Positions 1 through 13,300 of a stretch of DNA of 64,000 bases are shown in pieces. The DNA is from Phalacrocorax aristotelis. Its lineage: Eukaryota > Chordata > Aves > Suliformes > Phalacrocoracidae. Made by a program: the position numbers and the translations under genes. The first letter of the stretch is position 1; each line of letters opens with the position of its first letter. The stretch is from assembly GCF_949628215.1 (NCBI RefSeq), contig NC_134276.1:126294125-126358124 (forward strand). Direction: 5' to 3'. The notes under the pieces were generated by a model. That model saw only the letters and a list, made by a program, of their open reading frames with translations. It made no database searches and was not told where the DNA came from.

Positions 1-1187
1 AAGTACAAAACCTTGGATGCCTGTATGAAACAATGGATATCTGCACATTAAATACAGTGTGTGGTGCTGATTATAGTTCTTACTCCTGCTGCCCCAGTGT
101 GTTGTTCAAGTAATGTAAAGGCTGGGTGTAAAGAAGCCAGAAGTAAATGTGGGAGAATCAGATGTATGGGCCCCCTCCTCACTTTCTGCATGCCCCAGTA
201 GGGCCAAGGACTGAGCAGGAAGCAGATATGGTTTAGGCTGCTTGCCACACTCCTTAGAAAGCACAATACATGCTTCATTTCTTTTCTTATATGCCTAGTT
301 AGTACAGAAATGGTAATTCTGGTTCCCATTTCAACAAAAACATGGAAGTGTCATAGTGAAAAATATCACCTTACAAAGCTTAAATAGTGAACAGTAGGTG
401 TTTTTTTTCCCTAAAATAAACTATTATTCCAAGCCAATCCCATTATTTTGATCTCGTTTCCTTTTTTGTTTTGTTGGGTTTTGTTTTTTTTTTAAAAAAA
501 ACAACACTTGTAGCTGGAATACATAAGTGGTGTTATTGCACACTCGCACTGCTGACAGCGATGGGCAAAGGAGTATATCCTGTAGCCTAATGCACACTTT
601 TAGCCTATTTCTTTTGTCTCTGGACCTAAGAATTCTCCTAAGGCTCACATTTGTTCTTTCTCCTCTGTATCACACTCATCTTGATATTATAACAATAAAC
701 CCTCACCATACTGAGCCGGACACCAATAGCCTTCCCCAGCAAACATTAGTGAGACTTCAGTGGTATTGAAGCCTGGGGATGCACGAACGGGATTGCTGCA
801 CTATTGTACATGTGTGATTTTACAAGGAATTGGCGGCTGACACTATACAATTGACTTCCTTTTTCCAGTACTGACCTTTACTGTTTAGCACCTTCCAAAT
901 CCAAGCCCAGCACTATGACCTATGTTGCAGATACTAGAAGACATGCATATTTCCAGTTTTAGAGGACAATGTTATATCTCCTTCCCCCCTCTGCCCCCAC
1001 CCACCCCGTGCCAAGTGAGGTGCAAAGTGATGATTTTTCTTCTGCCCGTCATAAGCAAATGAACTGTCAGTGCTCTCAAATTCTTTCTTACTGTGCCTAA
1101 ACCCAACTTCTCTTCACCTTTACATTGGTATGATGACAGCAGACTGCAGTGGTCACCCCTTAGAACTTATTCTCCTCTGATACTCAC
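1..1187 (-). other. F5 intron 17 (partial), no feature seen
   Basis: Non-coding stretch between exon 17 and the window edge. Short open frames here have no recognisable likeness and no splice context. T-rich tracts near 460-500 and a C-rich tract near 985-1010 are the only visible features. Confidence 0.6.
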
Positions 1188-1367
1188 CTGGAAGGAGCGT
1201 GTATGTACCAAGCTGATGCTTTGGCTCTCCTTGTTCTGTGAAGGTCTGTCCATGAAAATGAACAACATGAATGTCTTTTGGGCCACCCATATTCAGCAAA
1301 TGCCACCGGACCAGTTCACCTTCATACATCCTCAAGCCTTGCAAATTGTAGGTAATCCCATTAATGG
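1188..1367 (-). CDS. F5: F5 exon 17 (A3), last coding exon in window
   Basis: 180 bp, residues 1508-1567, acceptor TTTTCAG, donor GTGAGT. Encodes [20 protein letters not shown] then [20 protein letters not shown] and [11 protein letters not shown]. Human continues with SFKTLEMKASKPGWWLL; no match to that was found in 1-1187. Confidence 0.95.
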
Positions 1368-4300
1368 CTGAAAAAAATTACTTTTAATAAGGAAAACTGC
1401 TCCCAAAACAGGTCTCAAAGTGCTAGAATGTAGTATTAAAATAAGTAAAATATTTAATGAAATAATGCACTTGGGAGAAACACCAATTTTTCCAATTCAA
1501 AGTGGTACACACTTTACAGTATACGTACATCAATTCAGAAAATCCAGGGACCTCAACCAGAGGGTTTGAGCACAGCTTGCTTGCAACACATGGCAGCCAG
1601 CAGAACAAAGAGGTGCAAGAAATTCAATGTCAGATGGGAACATCAGGCCCAAAAGAAAGGACAGCTATCCAAAACGTGTTCTGCAGCTTACATTTCCACA
1701 GCTGTACAGTAACAACTGACACCTTCAATTAATAACTGATTTTATAGACCACATTTTTAAAAGGCGGATTCCACATGTTTTCAACATGCCCTTTTCAAAC
1801 ATGATCGCTTACAGCACACAAGCATCAGATTTTCAAAGACAGAAACAGAGTGCTTCATTACTAACCATTATTCTAAAGAGAAAAAAGGGGTTACCTTTCA
1901 ACAGTCAGCCACTTACTTAACTCTACGTGACTAAAATCTCTGTATCCAGAGAGGTATACGAAAGGCTGTCCTTTAGCTGCTTCAAATTACTCAGTAGAAC
2001 TAGCTGATTTGTCAAATTATTACAATGTTTTAAAAATTTCTTGCAAAAAGGTTTTCAGGACATTAGCTTCTTACTGGAAAGAAGGGACTTTGGTGTTTTT
2101 TTTTTAAAAATGTGGGCGGCAGATGTACGTGAGTGTGAGAGAAGTTTTCTGTTTAAAGTTTCAGTCTAATATGTCCTTTCTTCATTTTAATAACAAATTT
2201 CCAGTCAACATCAATCTTTACATATGAGACTATGAATATTATGGGTACAATGGAGAAAAACAAAAAACCATTAACATAATTAACATGTAGGTTTTATGTG
2301 CGTTCAAAGGCACTGTGGGCTGAGACACCTCCCCCAACACCTTTCCCTCTACCACAGTAAACTGAATACTTGGCAAAATGAAATAAGTACCATAGAATTT
2401 GTGGCATTGCTGCATTTCTTGAGTCTTCTCAGTACAAGGCCTTCTGGAACGTTTGTCAAAATACCAGCTTTTCTCTTCATCAAAGACCATAAAAAGCAAG
2501 AAAAAGTCTCGTGTTGATGTTCTGCTGTCATTTGACTTACTGAAGGTTCCTTTTTGACAGATCAGTATTGGCCCAATCAAACCGGAGTGAATATCTTTCT
2601 CCTAGAAGGTAATAAACTCATATGTAAAAGTGGATTTTCCCAAATGATGTCAAAAACCCTATAGCTTTCTATAGAAATATATCAGGCCCTAAAAATTTAA
2701 AGCAGAGGCCAGAATTGCCGTTGCCTTATATCTTTACTTTCCGCTTCTCAGTCTACCGAAGTGTTTCCCATTTTAATTCTTCCACAGCTTATATCCTCTT
2801 TTAACTGAGTGTAGGAGATTAAGTGTCAGATGGGAACATCAGGCCCAAAAGAAAGGACAGCTATCCAAAACGTGTTCTGCAGCTTACTTTTCTACAGCCA
2901 TACAATAACATCATTTGGAGATATTCAAAACCTGACTGGGCATGGTCCTGGACAATCTACCCTGCTTGAGTTGAGGGGGCATGGATGAGACGATCTCTAG
3001 TGATCCCTTCCAACATAAATGTTTCTGTGATCAGTACCAGCAACACTACCACTTCTATTTTTATTTCCTTACCGGATTTAAATCGGAGTAGTAGATCCAG
3101 GACCGACAAGCTGCTCCTGACTGCACAGGTCCCGATCGCCTGTTTGCATACCATACGTATATGTAACTGTTATTTGGCTGAACTTCGTCATCTTCCTTAA
3201 ACCAAGCATCAGATTCATCATCATAAAGGCTTCCCTCAGAGGACTTTTCATAGAAGAGTCCATGAGCATGGAGGGAATACGGTCTGGATGCCAGATTCTT
3301 AAAATGAACCTAAAAAAACCAAAACAAGACATTCACCAAAACAACAACAACAAAAAACCAAAACAAAAACCAACCCCAAACGCCCCCAAAAACAAGAAAC
3401 CAAAAAGAAGAAACAGATTCTGGTTTAGCCCTGAATTTGCTGAACAAAGTCCCCACACAATACATTCCCAAGACCTCAAACCAGGGTCAGGATTTGTGTA
3501 ATGATTACAGGCTACATTGTGCATGGCAAAGCTGGCAGGGATAGCTTTTGACATCTCTGTGCACAGTCACGCTCTTTGATGTGGGCAGTTAGTTAAAAAG
3601 TAGAAAAGTTAATTAAAAAGTATGAGTCTAACTCTGTCTTCCACTTAGTCTAGGTACCTAGGACTTTTACTGCTGCCCTTCACACCTGGATATGCTTAGT
3701 TACAGCAAGCAGGGAGACGTGGAGTTTCTACCTCTTATACTTTGCTACATAGTCCTGCAGAAGGGCACAAAACAGTAACACTAGACCTCTGTACGTATTG
3801 CTTTCACTGAAATCAGTGCTTCTCAGTTGTCCCAGAGAAGCATGAGGACAGGGAGATTACATATTTACCTCTCCTTAGAGAATGATGCTTCCAAGCTAAA
3901 ACTCAATGTAGCTCAATGCGTTCCTGTTGCACACTACTCCTACTGAAATAAGCAGAAAGCAGTGAGATCTACTCTCCCCATCTAAGTCCGTCCCTGCGTG
4001 GTGGAAGACTGGATGAAGAAGGACGAGAGAAGGGAAACTCTATAGCAATGTGCTTCCTAATGCAAATATACCACTTAATCATAATACTACTTAACCTTTT
4101 TAATGTTAAACTTAAATCTCATTTTACATTAGACTGATAAGCCAGTATTTAATATTGGGAAATACAAGAAAGAGAAACAGAAATTAATTTACCATGGATA
4201 GGAGAGAATAATTAGGTGTTTCAAAAAAACATATCACTGTGTTCGTATGTCCACACCACAATTTCCAGCTTTGAAAACTGTTTCCACCATTTTGATCTTT

Positions 4301-7300
4301 CAAACATTTGTGGTATTTTTAGTCCTATTCTATATCACACTAAGATTGCCATAAGAATCTTATCCTACACACATATTCAAAACATTGACCTACTAGGATA
4401 ACATCGTCCACTTCAGCCTTGATCACTGGCCCCAGGATGCCAAGGTGTTCTTTATATTCATTTTCATCCTGAAGAACTGTAAAGGTACTGTCTGTATAGC
4501 TTTGGAAAATCACTTTATATGTGGTGCCATCTTTACAGGTTTCGTCATTCATCGTACTGAAAGGAAATCCCCAATTAAAAACCCACACAGTGCATCAGAA
4601 ATAATAGCATTAATGAAATCTGGGAACTCATACAGCAGGAACATTTTAGAATATAAAGAATAAACACAACAAATAAGTGTCAGATGATTCTGAAAATCAT
4701 GACTTGCAGTGTTTAAGCAATTCTAGTTCTACAGTTGTGTATGAGGTCATTCAAAGATTTGGTCAGCTATGACTGAAAAACTCCCAACTAGTCTCTGAAA
4801 ACCCACTTGAGCTCCATTTTCCTTTTTTACCATTAACCTTAATAATCTGAATCAGAGCTTAGCTCAGAGTGTAGTGAGCCTATCTCCTAGGCCCTACTGT
4901 CTCACAGATATACCTTCTCTGGAAAGCTAACAGAAACACATTTTACATTTGATTATATCTGCAATATGCAACACAGAGCTGGTAAGAAGAAATAAGCTTT
5001 TAGGCATTCAAACCATTCTTCAGATCTTAATAGAAACACCGAAATGCTATTATTCTGATAAAACATGTTTTCATTCCCAACAAACCTTGCCTCAGTATCA
5101 ATTCTGCAAAAATTGGAAGCTTATCCAAAGTCATCTAGTAGGAAGAAAGACTGGTTTTCAGCTCTTCAACACACTGCGACATTATATGGCATGGATTCTG
5201 TTAATTTCACTGGAACTATGCACCTCACACCATCTGAGGATGAACCTCACTCGGGAGATCTTTACAGAGCTCTGAGCATAAGGATTTCTTTATTTTGCAA
5301 GTGCCCAAAGAAACTGCCCATGGTTTCTGCCATTTTTGCAAGTGCCATTTATATAGACTGAGATGAGGCAGGAGTAAACCTGGAGACTACTGAAAAAGTT
5401 GGGGGAAAAAATATCAATCAAATAAATTGGAAATTCAGTTTGAGAAATAATATATGTTTGGAGCTGAATTTTGTATAATGAAAATTTTCTTGCTCCTGTT
5501 TTTGCTGCTTTTGATTAAAAACCTGAAGTTGTGGCAGTTCTGGCCTTGTTCATCTCAAGGGCCACAAAGTTCAGCTTTTTGACGAAAAATGACTAGGCAT
5601 TCTACAGATTGTAGGGCGATCATTGATCCTAATTTGTATGAATTAAGATAATGAATTTTTAGTACAAAGTTTTTCTCAAGTCACATATAATCTTTGCTGT
5701 GGCATAATGGCCAGTCTTCCCTGTCAAAATGTAGCTTTATTTTTATTTTAAATATAAGGCAGTCACCAGTGTGGTTAATAATTTTGCATCTTTTATATAT
5801 TTTTCAGTACTGCAGCCTTGTGAAGCTGGAATGTGCTATTATCCTATTTTACAATAAAGAACTGAGACACCAGAACCACTTCTTTCTAGTGCTAGAAACT
5901 GTGATTTCATCCTGCCTATAAGAACATCCTGTCTACATCACACTACTGAGTCCATTAAACTCCTGGAAAGACTTTGTACAAGGAGGTCTCTATCCTGTCT
6001 CTACTACAGAATTCAAGAACTCAAGGAGGAAGTAAAACAGGTCATTCAAGTATAACAAAACTAACTGTAAGTTTCCCTTGACCTCTTAACAGTCAGTTTA
6101 AAACAGAAGTTGAAAAAGAGTGTTTCTAGTGAGTCTACAAAAGGGGATAAGGAAAAAAAAAAAAAGTTCTTAGTAGCGTTGTTCTTGATTATAGTCATCT
6201 CTATGACATTCTAGGGGGGGTCTCAGCCTCCCATGGAAAATTCTTAGGGTTCTGCAACGGAAATGTTGGAAGTGACATTGCACGTAACAGATGCTCTTAA
6301 ATTTATCAGCACGTGAATCAACATTCTGCTAGTGTGTATCAGGATTTTGTGAAAGTGAAAGCAAATGATTTAGCCAAACCTTTTTTTATACCCTGCATAG
6401 TTCCAGCAGACCTCTTTAGCTGCAATAAAGTATCTCCTCTCGTTCCCTTTGCTACGCAGGTAATGTTCAGCAATGTCATCTGGGTTACGTTGTTTGTTGA
6501 CATTCACTTTTGGGTCTGTCATGTATGGGTCATCAAAGTGCACATAATGGTATTCGTATTCACCACCTGATATTTCTTCACTGTAAGGTTCTTCCGTAAC
6601 ATATTCGTAGTCTCCATTTTCTTGGGGAAGCCCAATCATGATCGATGGCTTAAGCTGCCGTGGGGTGAGTGTGTAATTTAGCGACTCTACATATCTGGCT
6701 CTACTCAGATCTACTGTATGGTTGGCCTCACTGGGTGCCCCCGTGGTGTTAGTGCAACATAGCACTGTTGTGTTAATTGTCTCACCCGCAAACAATGTAT
6801 GGCCAAACCCTGCCATAGAATCGGTGGGTTTGGGGGGCTTTTTACTCCTTGGGCTCAGCAAGTGGGTCATTTTTGGATATTCCTTTTTTTTCCTTCGGAT
6901 CCTGATGAAGGATTCAGATGTACTCAAAGTACCATTCTTGTTCCCCTCCTTTCCTTTCAGGGTTGGGTGCATGTGGCTCCCTTTCTGTTTTTCTCTCATT
7001 AGATGTGAGAACCCTTGATACTTCTTCCTATGCTTCTTACTTATGAATGCTGTACCATTTCTGCCATGATGATTTAACTTAGCACTAGCAGATTTATCTA
7101 AATTTGCCTCTGATCCCAGACTCCCCTTTGCAGACACCAAATTCCAGTCCTCATTTGTCATTTTAGATGAGTATTTCCCAGCCTTGGGCGATGATGCTTC
7201 TGGTAAGTTCTTCACTAGTGCGGGGCTGGAATTAGGGCTAATATTGCCTAATGTATGATCTAAAGAAAAAATGCCTGCTTGTTTATCTTTGGATAGCTTG

Positions 7301-10300
7301 GGTTCAGAGAGGTTGGACGCATTAGACCCATCTCCTACAATGAGGTCCAAAGCAAGCGTCAAATTAACTGCATGCAGGGCATTTTCCATCTTGGTTTCCT
7401 CCTCTTCTAGTTCATCATCATAATCACTTGGAAGCTGGCCAGTTCCCACCATGTCGGAGGTGTTCTCTGCATGATGCACAGAATGAGGTGCACTTGTCTT
7501 GTCAGAAAGTGAGACATTTTTATTTCGTACATGATTTAGAAGGGCATTCATCTCTTGGATGGAGTAAAACTTAATGGCCAGTGAGCTTCGCCTTTTCCTT
7601 TTACTGTTCAAGTTATAATTTCCTCTTCCTGTGCTTTCCTCTTGATGGTTTTCTGAAATAAATTTACTGTCCTTTCCATCAGTTGGAAGTTCTTCTGCAA
7701 CGTTCATTTGGCCTTCCCCATTGCTCAGCAAGTGTTCACCTGCAGACATATTCCCATGATCTATTTCATAATTGCTTTGGCTTCTATTCTCAAATACCAA
7801 GTCAGCCTTTCCGTCTCTTGTGCTAGCTAAAAATAAGCCCTCTTCTGCTGTGGCTGATGTGTGATTTGACTGGAATGTTTCAGCCCTGACTGGGGGAAAA
7901 GGAATGATATGAGTTTCTAAGAGCTTGTAGGCATTTGTGGATTCACTGCTATTTATAGCTGCCAGATCTGAGCCAACTGCCTCCTCAGAACTCACGGCAT
8001 CAGTGCCTTCATACTGTTCCCAGGCCAGTGCTGTAAGGTTTTGTTTTTCTTCATCGCCTTTTGCCTTCCTTGAGCTTCGGATAGAGTAAGAAGCTGCCAG
8101 GTAATCCTGATAATCCAAATCCTCCTTATCTCCTTCTTCTTGAAGATCTTCTTCAACTGAGGTCGAAACAGCCTTTTTCTCAGTCTTGGTGTAAGTGATA
8201 TCCATAACATCATATGCGTCATCTTCCTCATAGTCACATCTAGCATCTCTGAATCTCAGCCTCATGCCGTAACTCATCTCTGGGGTACCCCAGGATGCTA
8301 AAAGCCAGGTACCTGGAAATGAAATAAAAGTGTTCTTCTCAGATGCAGTAGTTACATTATAGACAATGTCCGCTCTCGTAAGTGGTAAGGGCAAGTTGCT
8401 GGGTTTGTTTCTACAGCACTTGCTATAGCAGAGTGCTAATCCTCAACTAGGATTTCCATGAGCTCTCATTGCAATAAAAAAAAGTTAATAAATGTAAATA
8501 AAGAATAGCCCATATAAATACATATAAATACATGTATATTATATATATACATAATATAAATAAATCTAAGAACATATATAGAATATATAAAAGTATATAC
8601 AGAGAGAATCTATGATTCTATGATTCAAAGAGCTGGAGCTCTTCTCCACAGATTAAGCTGCAGCTAGAACCTGAGTCCAAAATTCGCCCATGAAAGACAC
8701 GGAAATGAAAAAGAAAGAAACAATATAAAGGATCTTGTGTTTAGATCTAGATCCAAGATTGGGATCTTTTGAGATAAAGCTTTAATTTTGTCCTGTCCTT
8801 AGTGTTGTAAGCTCGTCACACAGATAGAGCATTCAGAACAGAACAAATACATTCTGAGGCCATGTTGACAAACATCTGACAAACATGGTATTTTAAAAGC
8901 TTTTGAATACATAAAGTATGATCTTTAAAAGAATAAAAAGTAATTTGCGATTCCAATCTGGACACAAAACATTAGGCTGCCAATCTGAGGCACCTTAGAT
9001 TAACTTAAAATTTTTAATAATTCCTCCAAAACCTACTCAAAAGATAAGTTCTCCATTTGAAACTAGGGTCTGCAGAGAACAATCTGTTTCCCTAAATGGT
9101 ATCAAATCAAGTTCTTTGCTTGTTACAGCTTGATTTTGGAACAAGCAGAAATGACAGAATAGATAGAATTAATAAGAAAAGGCTGGTTTTCTCAAGCTCT
9201 GTTAAAAGGGTCACATACAATTTTTCTGTATTTACTAGAGTTTGAAGTGACCTGGGTAACTTTCCTTATTTCTAACAACAGCATATTTACAAAAGAAAAC
9301 ATGCCTTAGACGGAAAGAACAGATCACATAGCAAAATCAAGCAAGAGTACAACTTCATTACTGGGGAGGTTTCCATAAAGTCTGATGGAGTTTTAAGGAT
9401 CGCCTAGCCATGAACATAAAAAACACTTAACACACAATGTATTTTTAACTTATAGGATCTTAATGCTGTGCAATCACTAAAAAGAAGCTTTGAAAACAAA
9501 ATAATTCATTATTTAAATAGATAATGGAAGATATAGATAGTAGATAGGAAAAGGATACTTAAACCTTGTGGGATTTTAGGAGAACCACTAAACACTCACA
9601 CCTTCAATGAGGAATAATCTCTATCCTTTTGCAGGTAATTCTGTAAGCGTGGACTACATGTGTTCTAGTGTCACCTTTTCAAGATATGGTATTAATCCTA
9701 GTCAGACACTGAGATGTATACCGATGGACCAGTGATCCAATTCAGTCAGACTGACTTTACTGCTGCTAAATGACCACAAGCCTAAGGTGAGGTGTAGCCA
9801 CTTTGCCCAATAATGACTAGCATGATTTGACAGTCTTGATCCATTCTAGCTAAGTCAGGATGGAGAAGTATGTGACAAAATTGAGAATCATGCAGTGGTG
9901 TTGATACTGGATTGTTTCCAAAGACAATCTTAGAATTACCTTAAAATGGTCATTGCTAATCCCAATACTAATTGTGAAGTGAAAAAAAAAAAGGCAGCGC
10001 ACAATAAAAAAAAAAAAACCAAGAAAAAGAGCCGAAGTACAGCATACAATTATGCTATGTGCCGAGTCTGGGTAGCCCACAAAACTCCATACACATCAGT
10101 TGCATTGGGGAACTATTAAACATTTTCCAGCACTGTGTTTATCTGAAAAAGCTTTCTTTCCAATTAGCTAAGTCCTTATAGACTCGAGATTAAATAACAA
10201 TGTCCTACAAGAGCTGTCAAAAACTATAGTTTAACCACTTACCAACATTGTCCATTTCCACTGTAACTGATTCTCCACTCATTGGGAAAAGGCTTAACAC

Positions 10301-13300
10301 ATCTTCGTATTTCCCTTGATACAGAAAAGAGTGACCAGAAAGGCGAACAGAGACAATCTCATCATGAGTGCCAACACTGGAGAAGTGCCACTGAACCACG
10401 CTATCTTGGCAAAATCCAAGGACTTCACTGCTGTCAGACACATAGCCATTTATTGCTAAAAGGAAAGCAAAATAAAAATGGCCTCAATATTTTCAGAGTA
10501 AGACTTTTAAAACCTCCTGTTCTTTGACGTCAGTCCACTGAACTGGACTCACATTTACAGCTGGAAAGAGGCTGGCACAGGGCTGAAACCACAATAACCT
10601 TGATGGAGATTCCAGCTCTGGATATAGTATCTCTAAGTCAGCAGGGTGCTGCATCAAAGTTAAATAATCCTTGCCTTAGCTTCAGGGTCCAGAGACAGCC
10701 TGGTCCCTAAAATATTGCATATTTCTGTGCAGTGCCACCTGGCACCTTTAGAGGTCCACTTACTCTCTAGATAATTCCCTGATAGCACTACATTTGAGAA
10801 CAAGCAATCACCACACGCTCAGGTTCACGTGAGCTTTCATTATATTCACACTGATATCTCACTCACTGTGCATTATGTTTGAGTTATAGAACTTGGGATC
10901 ATCCCTTTTAACACTGGCAGGGTTGCTGCAGTAGTCCTTGATGTTATCCTCTATATACCAGCTCTTATTTTCATCGAACACAGCAAACATTGCCTGCTGC
11001 TCCACATCTGCCTTTTTCTGAAAGACATAGCAGTTGGATTTTATGAGAGGAGACATGCATTAAGGACTCAATCCTTCTATCTTTCTTACTTACTACATAA
11101 GCAATATAAACTTCACCAGAGTTGTGGTAAGCGTGATCGAAGGGCTAAGTGAAAGGGAGTAGGGAGTCAAGACTTCAAGGTGAGAATCCTATTACTGCAA
11201 CCAACCTGTGGTGGAGCACTGAGCCTGAGCAAGCCACTAGCACTGCTGATAAGCAGATGGTATATGACTGGACTCTGCAAAAGGACCAGCCTCCTGGTTT
11301 GACCTGAGCACAGGATTTTGACATTTTGCTCTCCCAAGTGATGCTCAAGCCTTTGCCACAGATGGCAAAGAAAACCACTCACCCAGAACTCTCCCCTGCT
11401 GTTTGGGTTGCTCTGGATTCAGCAATGCCTGAGATTGTCAGACCCTGTTGAGTTATGTTTGTTACAGAAAAGGACCAGCTCAGATCTGAATGTATTAGGA
11501 GTATGAAGGTATAATAGCAGCAGGAAAGTTTATTATTAAGTCTAGAAATAGACTTTCAAGTCAGGCCAACCTTTTGTTGAAATGCTGCTCGTGCTAAGAA
11601 AATCAGAATATAATTCCTCTACTGCTGTGGGCAGTTAGAGGACTGTTTCTTCAAGTCATTTCTTTACGTCCCTATTGGTTTAATTGCTCTCTACCTGACA
11701 GTTCTCTAAGGGGATGAAAACTAAATTCACTGTGGATCAAATATTATTATTTGAGCAAAATCTGTCTCTGAGAAGTTGCCAAACATGTTACCTGCACACC
11801 CTTCTGTGTCAATGCTTCACTTTTACAAATCAGAAGTGGGCCAATCAGTCCAGAGGCTATATCTCTCTCAATATCTACAGCACTATGATATAGTCTTGTT
11901 ATACATTGTGCATCCTGTGCAGTGGGTTGGTCCATTTTAGCTATTTTCCATTCATAAGTATATGTCTTCCCTGGTTCAATTCCTCTACTCTGGGTGCCAT
12001 TGCCTAAAAGAAGAATAAAGAAGGAGAAAAGTAATGATACAAACTTAGAGCCAGATCTTTATACAACACCAGGCTGCACCTTTTAACAAAATCGGTGCAG
12101 TTATGCCATTTCAAGCTACCTCTGAGATGACTGAAAGTTCAGCATGAACTTTTGTCTCTAAACTCACAAACAAGAACAGAAAACTAAGAATCCAAGAAAG
12201 GGTATTTGTCTATGCTTTGCAGTAATAACTTGGTTTCTCTATAAGGCAGCACAACAGGTCAGCAGAAGCAGAGCACAGAACTGAGGTCTCCCAGTCACGC
12301 ACATTCCTAGCCACAGCATCCCCTTCAAAACAATTACACCCTCCACAACAGTTAGTGGATGCAAATGTAAGTCACAAATTTCTCACTTGTGGGATCCAGA
12401 GGATAATCAACTCCTTCTGCATTCTTTGGAAGTGTCACTCCATGGAAGTAAATGCTGTAGGGTCGACTGGCCTTATTTTTGAATACAATCTATATTGGTA
12501 GGCAAATGAGAAAAAAAAAAAAAAGTCTAGTGCTCAGCAAGTCCTTGTCTGAATACATAAAAGTTTCAATTACAGCAGAATTTGTCTGGCTTCAGCCCAG
12601 GAAGTGCTGGAAAGCCAAGGGGATGTCTTAAATATTGTCTGATAATATAAACCCACAGTCTAAATGCTGCTGGTACCCTGCTGCTGGGCTTTGTAGAGCC
12701 TATCAGGTGAAGTTTCTTATACCTGGTCTCTGGCAAATCTACAAAGAACATTTCTTCCAGCTACTAGGCACACACTACCTCAGGGAATATGAGGCTATTG
12801 ACTAAAGTTCTTAAGAATCTTCAATATGGGAGAAAACAAATTTAAACAGATTTAAAAACAAACTTGGTCCCAGATTCCAAGACCCAAAAGGGATATGGGA
12901 GGAAAAGGCAAAGTGTCCTGCCTGTTCTTGATGAAATCAGAAAAAAAGAAGAAATGTGCTAAACTCAAATTCAGAGTCATCGTGGCAACTAAAGGTCATG
13001 AGACTTTGTGATGCATCATTAAGTGACAACAGCAAGACAAGTGGAGGTGACAGCAGCACAAGCTTGTAATGCAAATGTTATGAAATGAAACTACAAAACT
13101 CCATGAAAGAACATTTAACTATGAAAACTGAGTACCGTTGTCTAAAACAGACAGAAAAAAAATAACATAAGGAATGAGGAGCTCATGACGTTTGGCCTCA
13201 TATCTAAATCCCCCCAGAAGTTCACCTGGGTCTAGCTTTTTTCCATTTTTGACCAGTGTGAACATATATTTCACAAGAGTGTGAGTGAAGCGCATTTATG

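Noticed and set aside
1..1187. F5 exon 18 at the left edge
   Set aside because: No stretch matching the end of A3 (human KPGWWLL region) with suitable splice sites was found.
6722..7018. Plus-strand open frames opposite F5 exon 13
   Set aside because: They are antisense shadows of the long B-domain exon.
8606..8626. CR1 element at the TCTATGAT tail
   Set aside because: Only the octamer-like tail is present with AT-rich simple sequence before it; no CR1 body, so it is listed as simple sequence.
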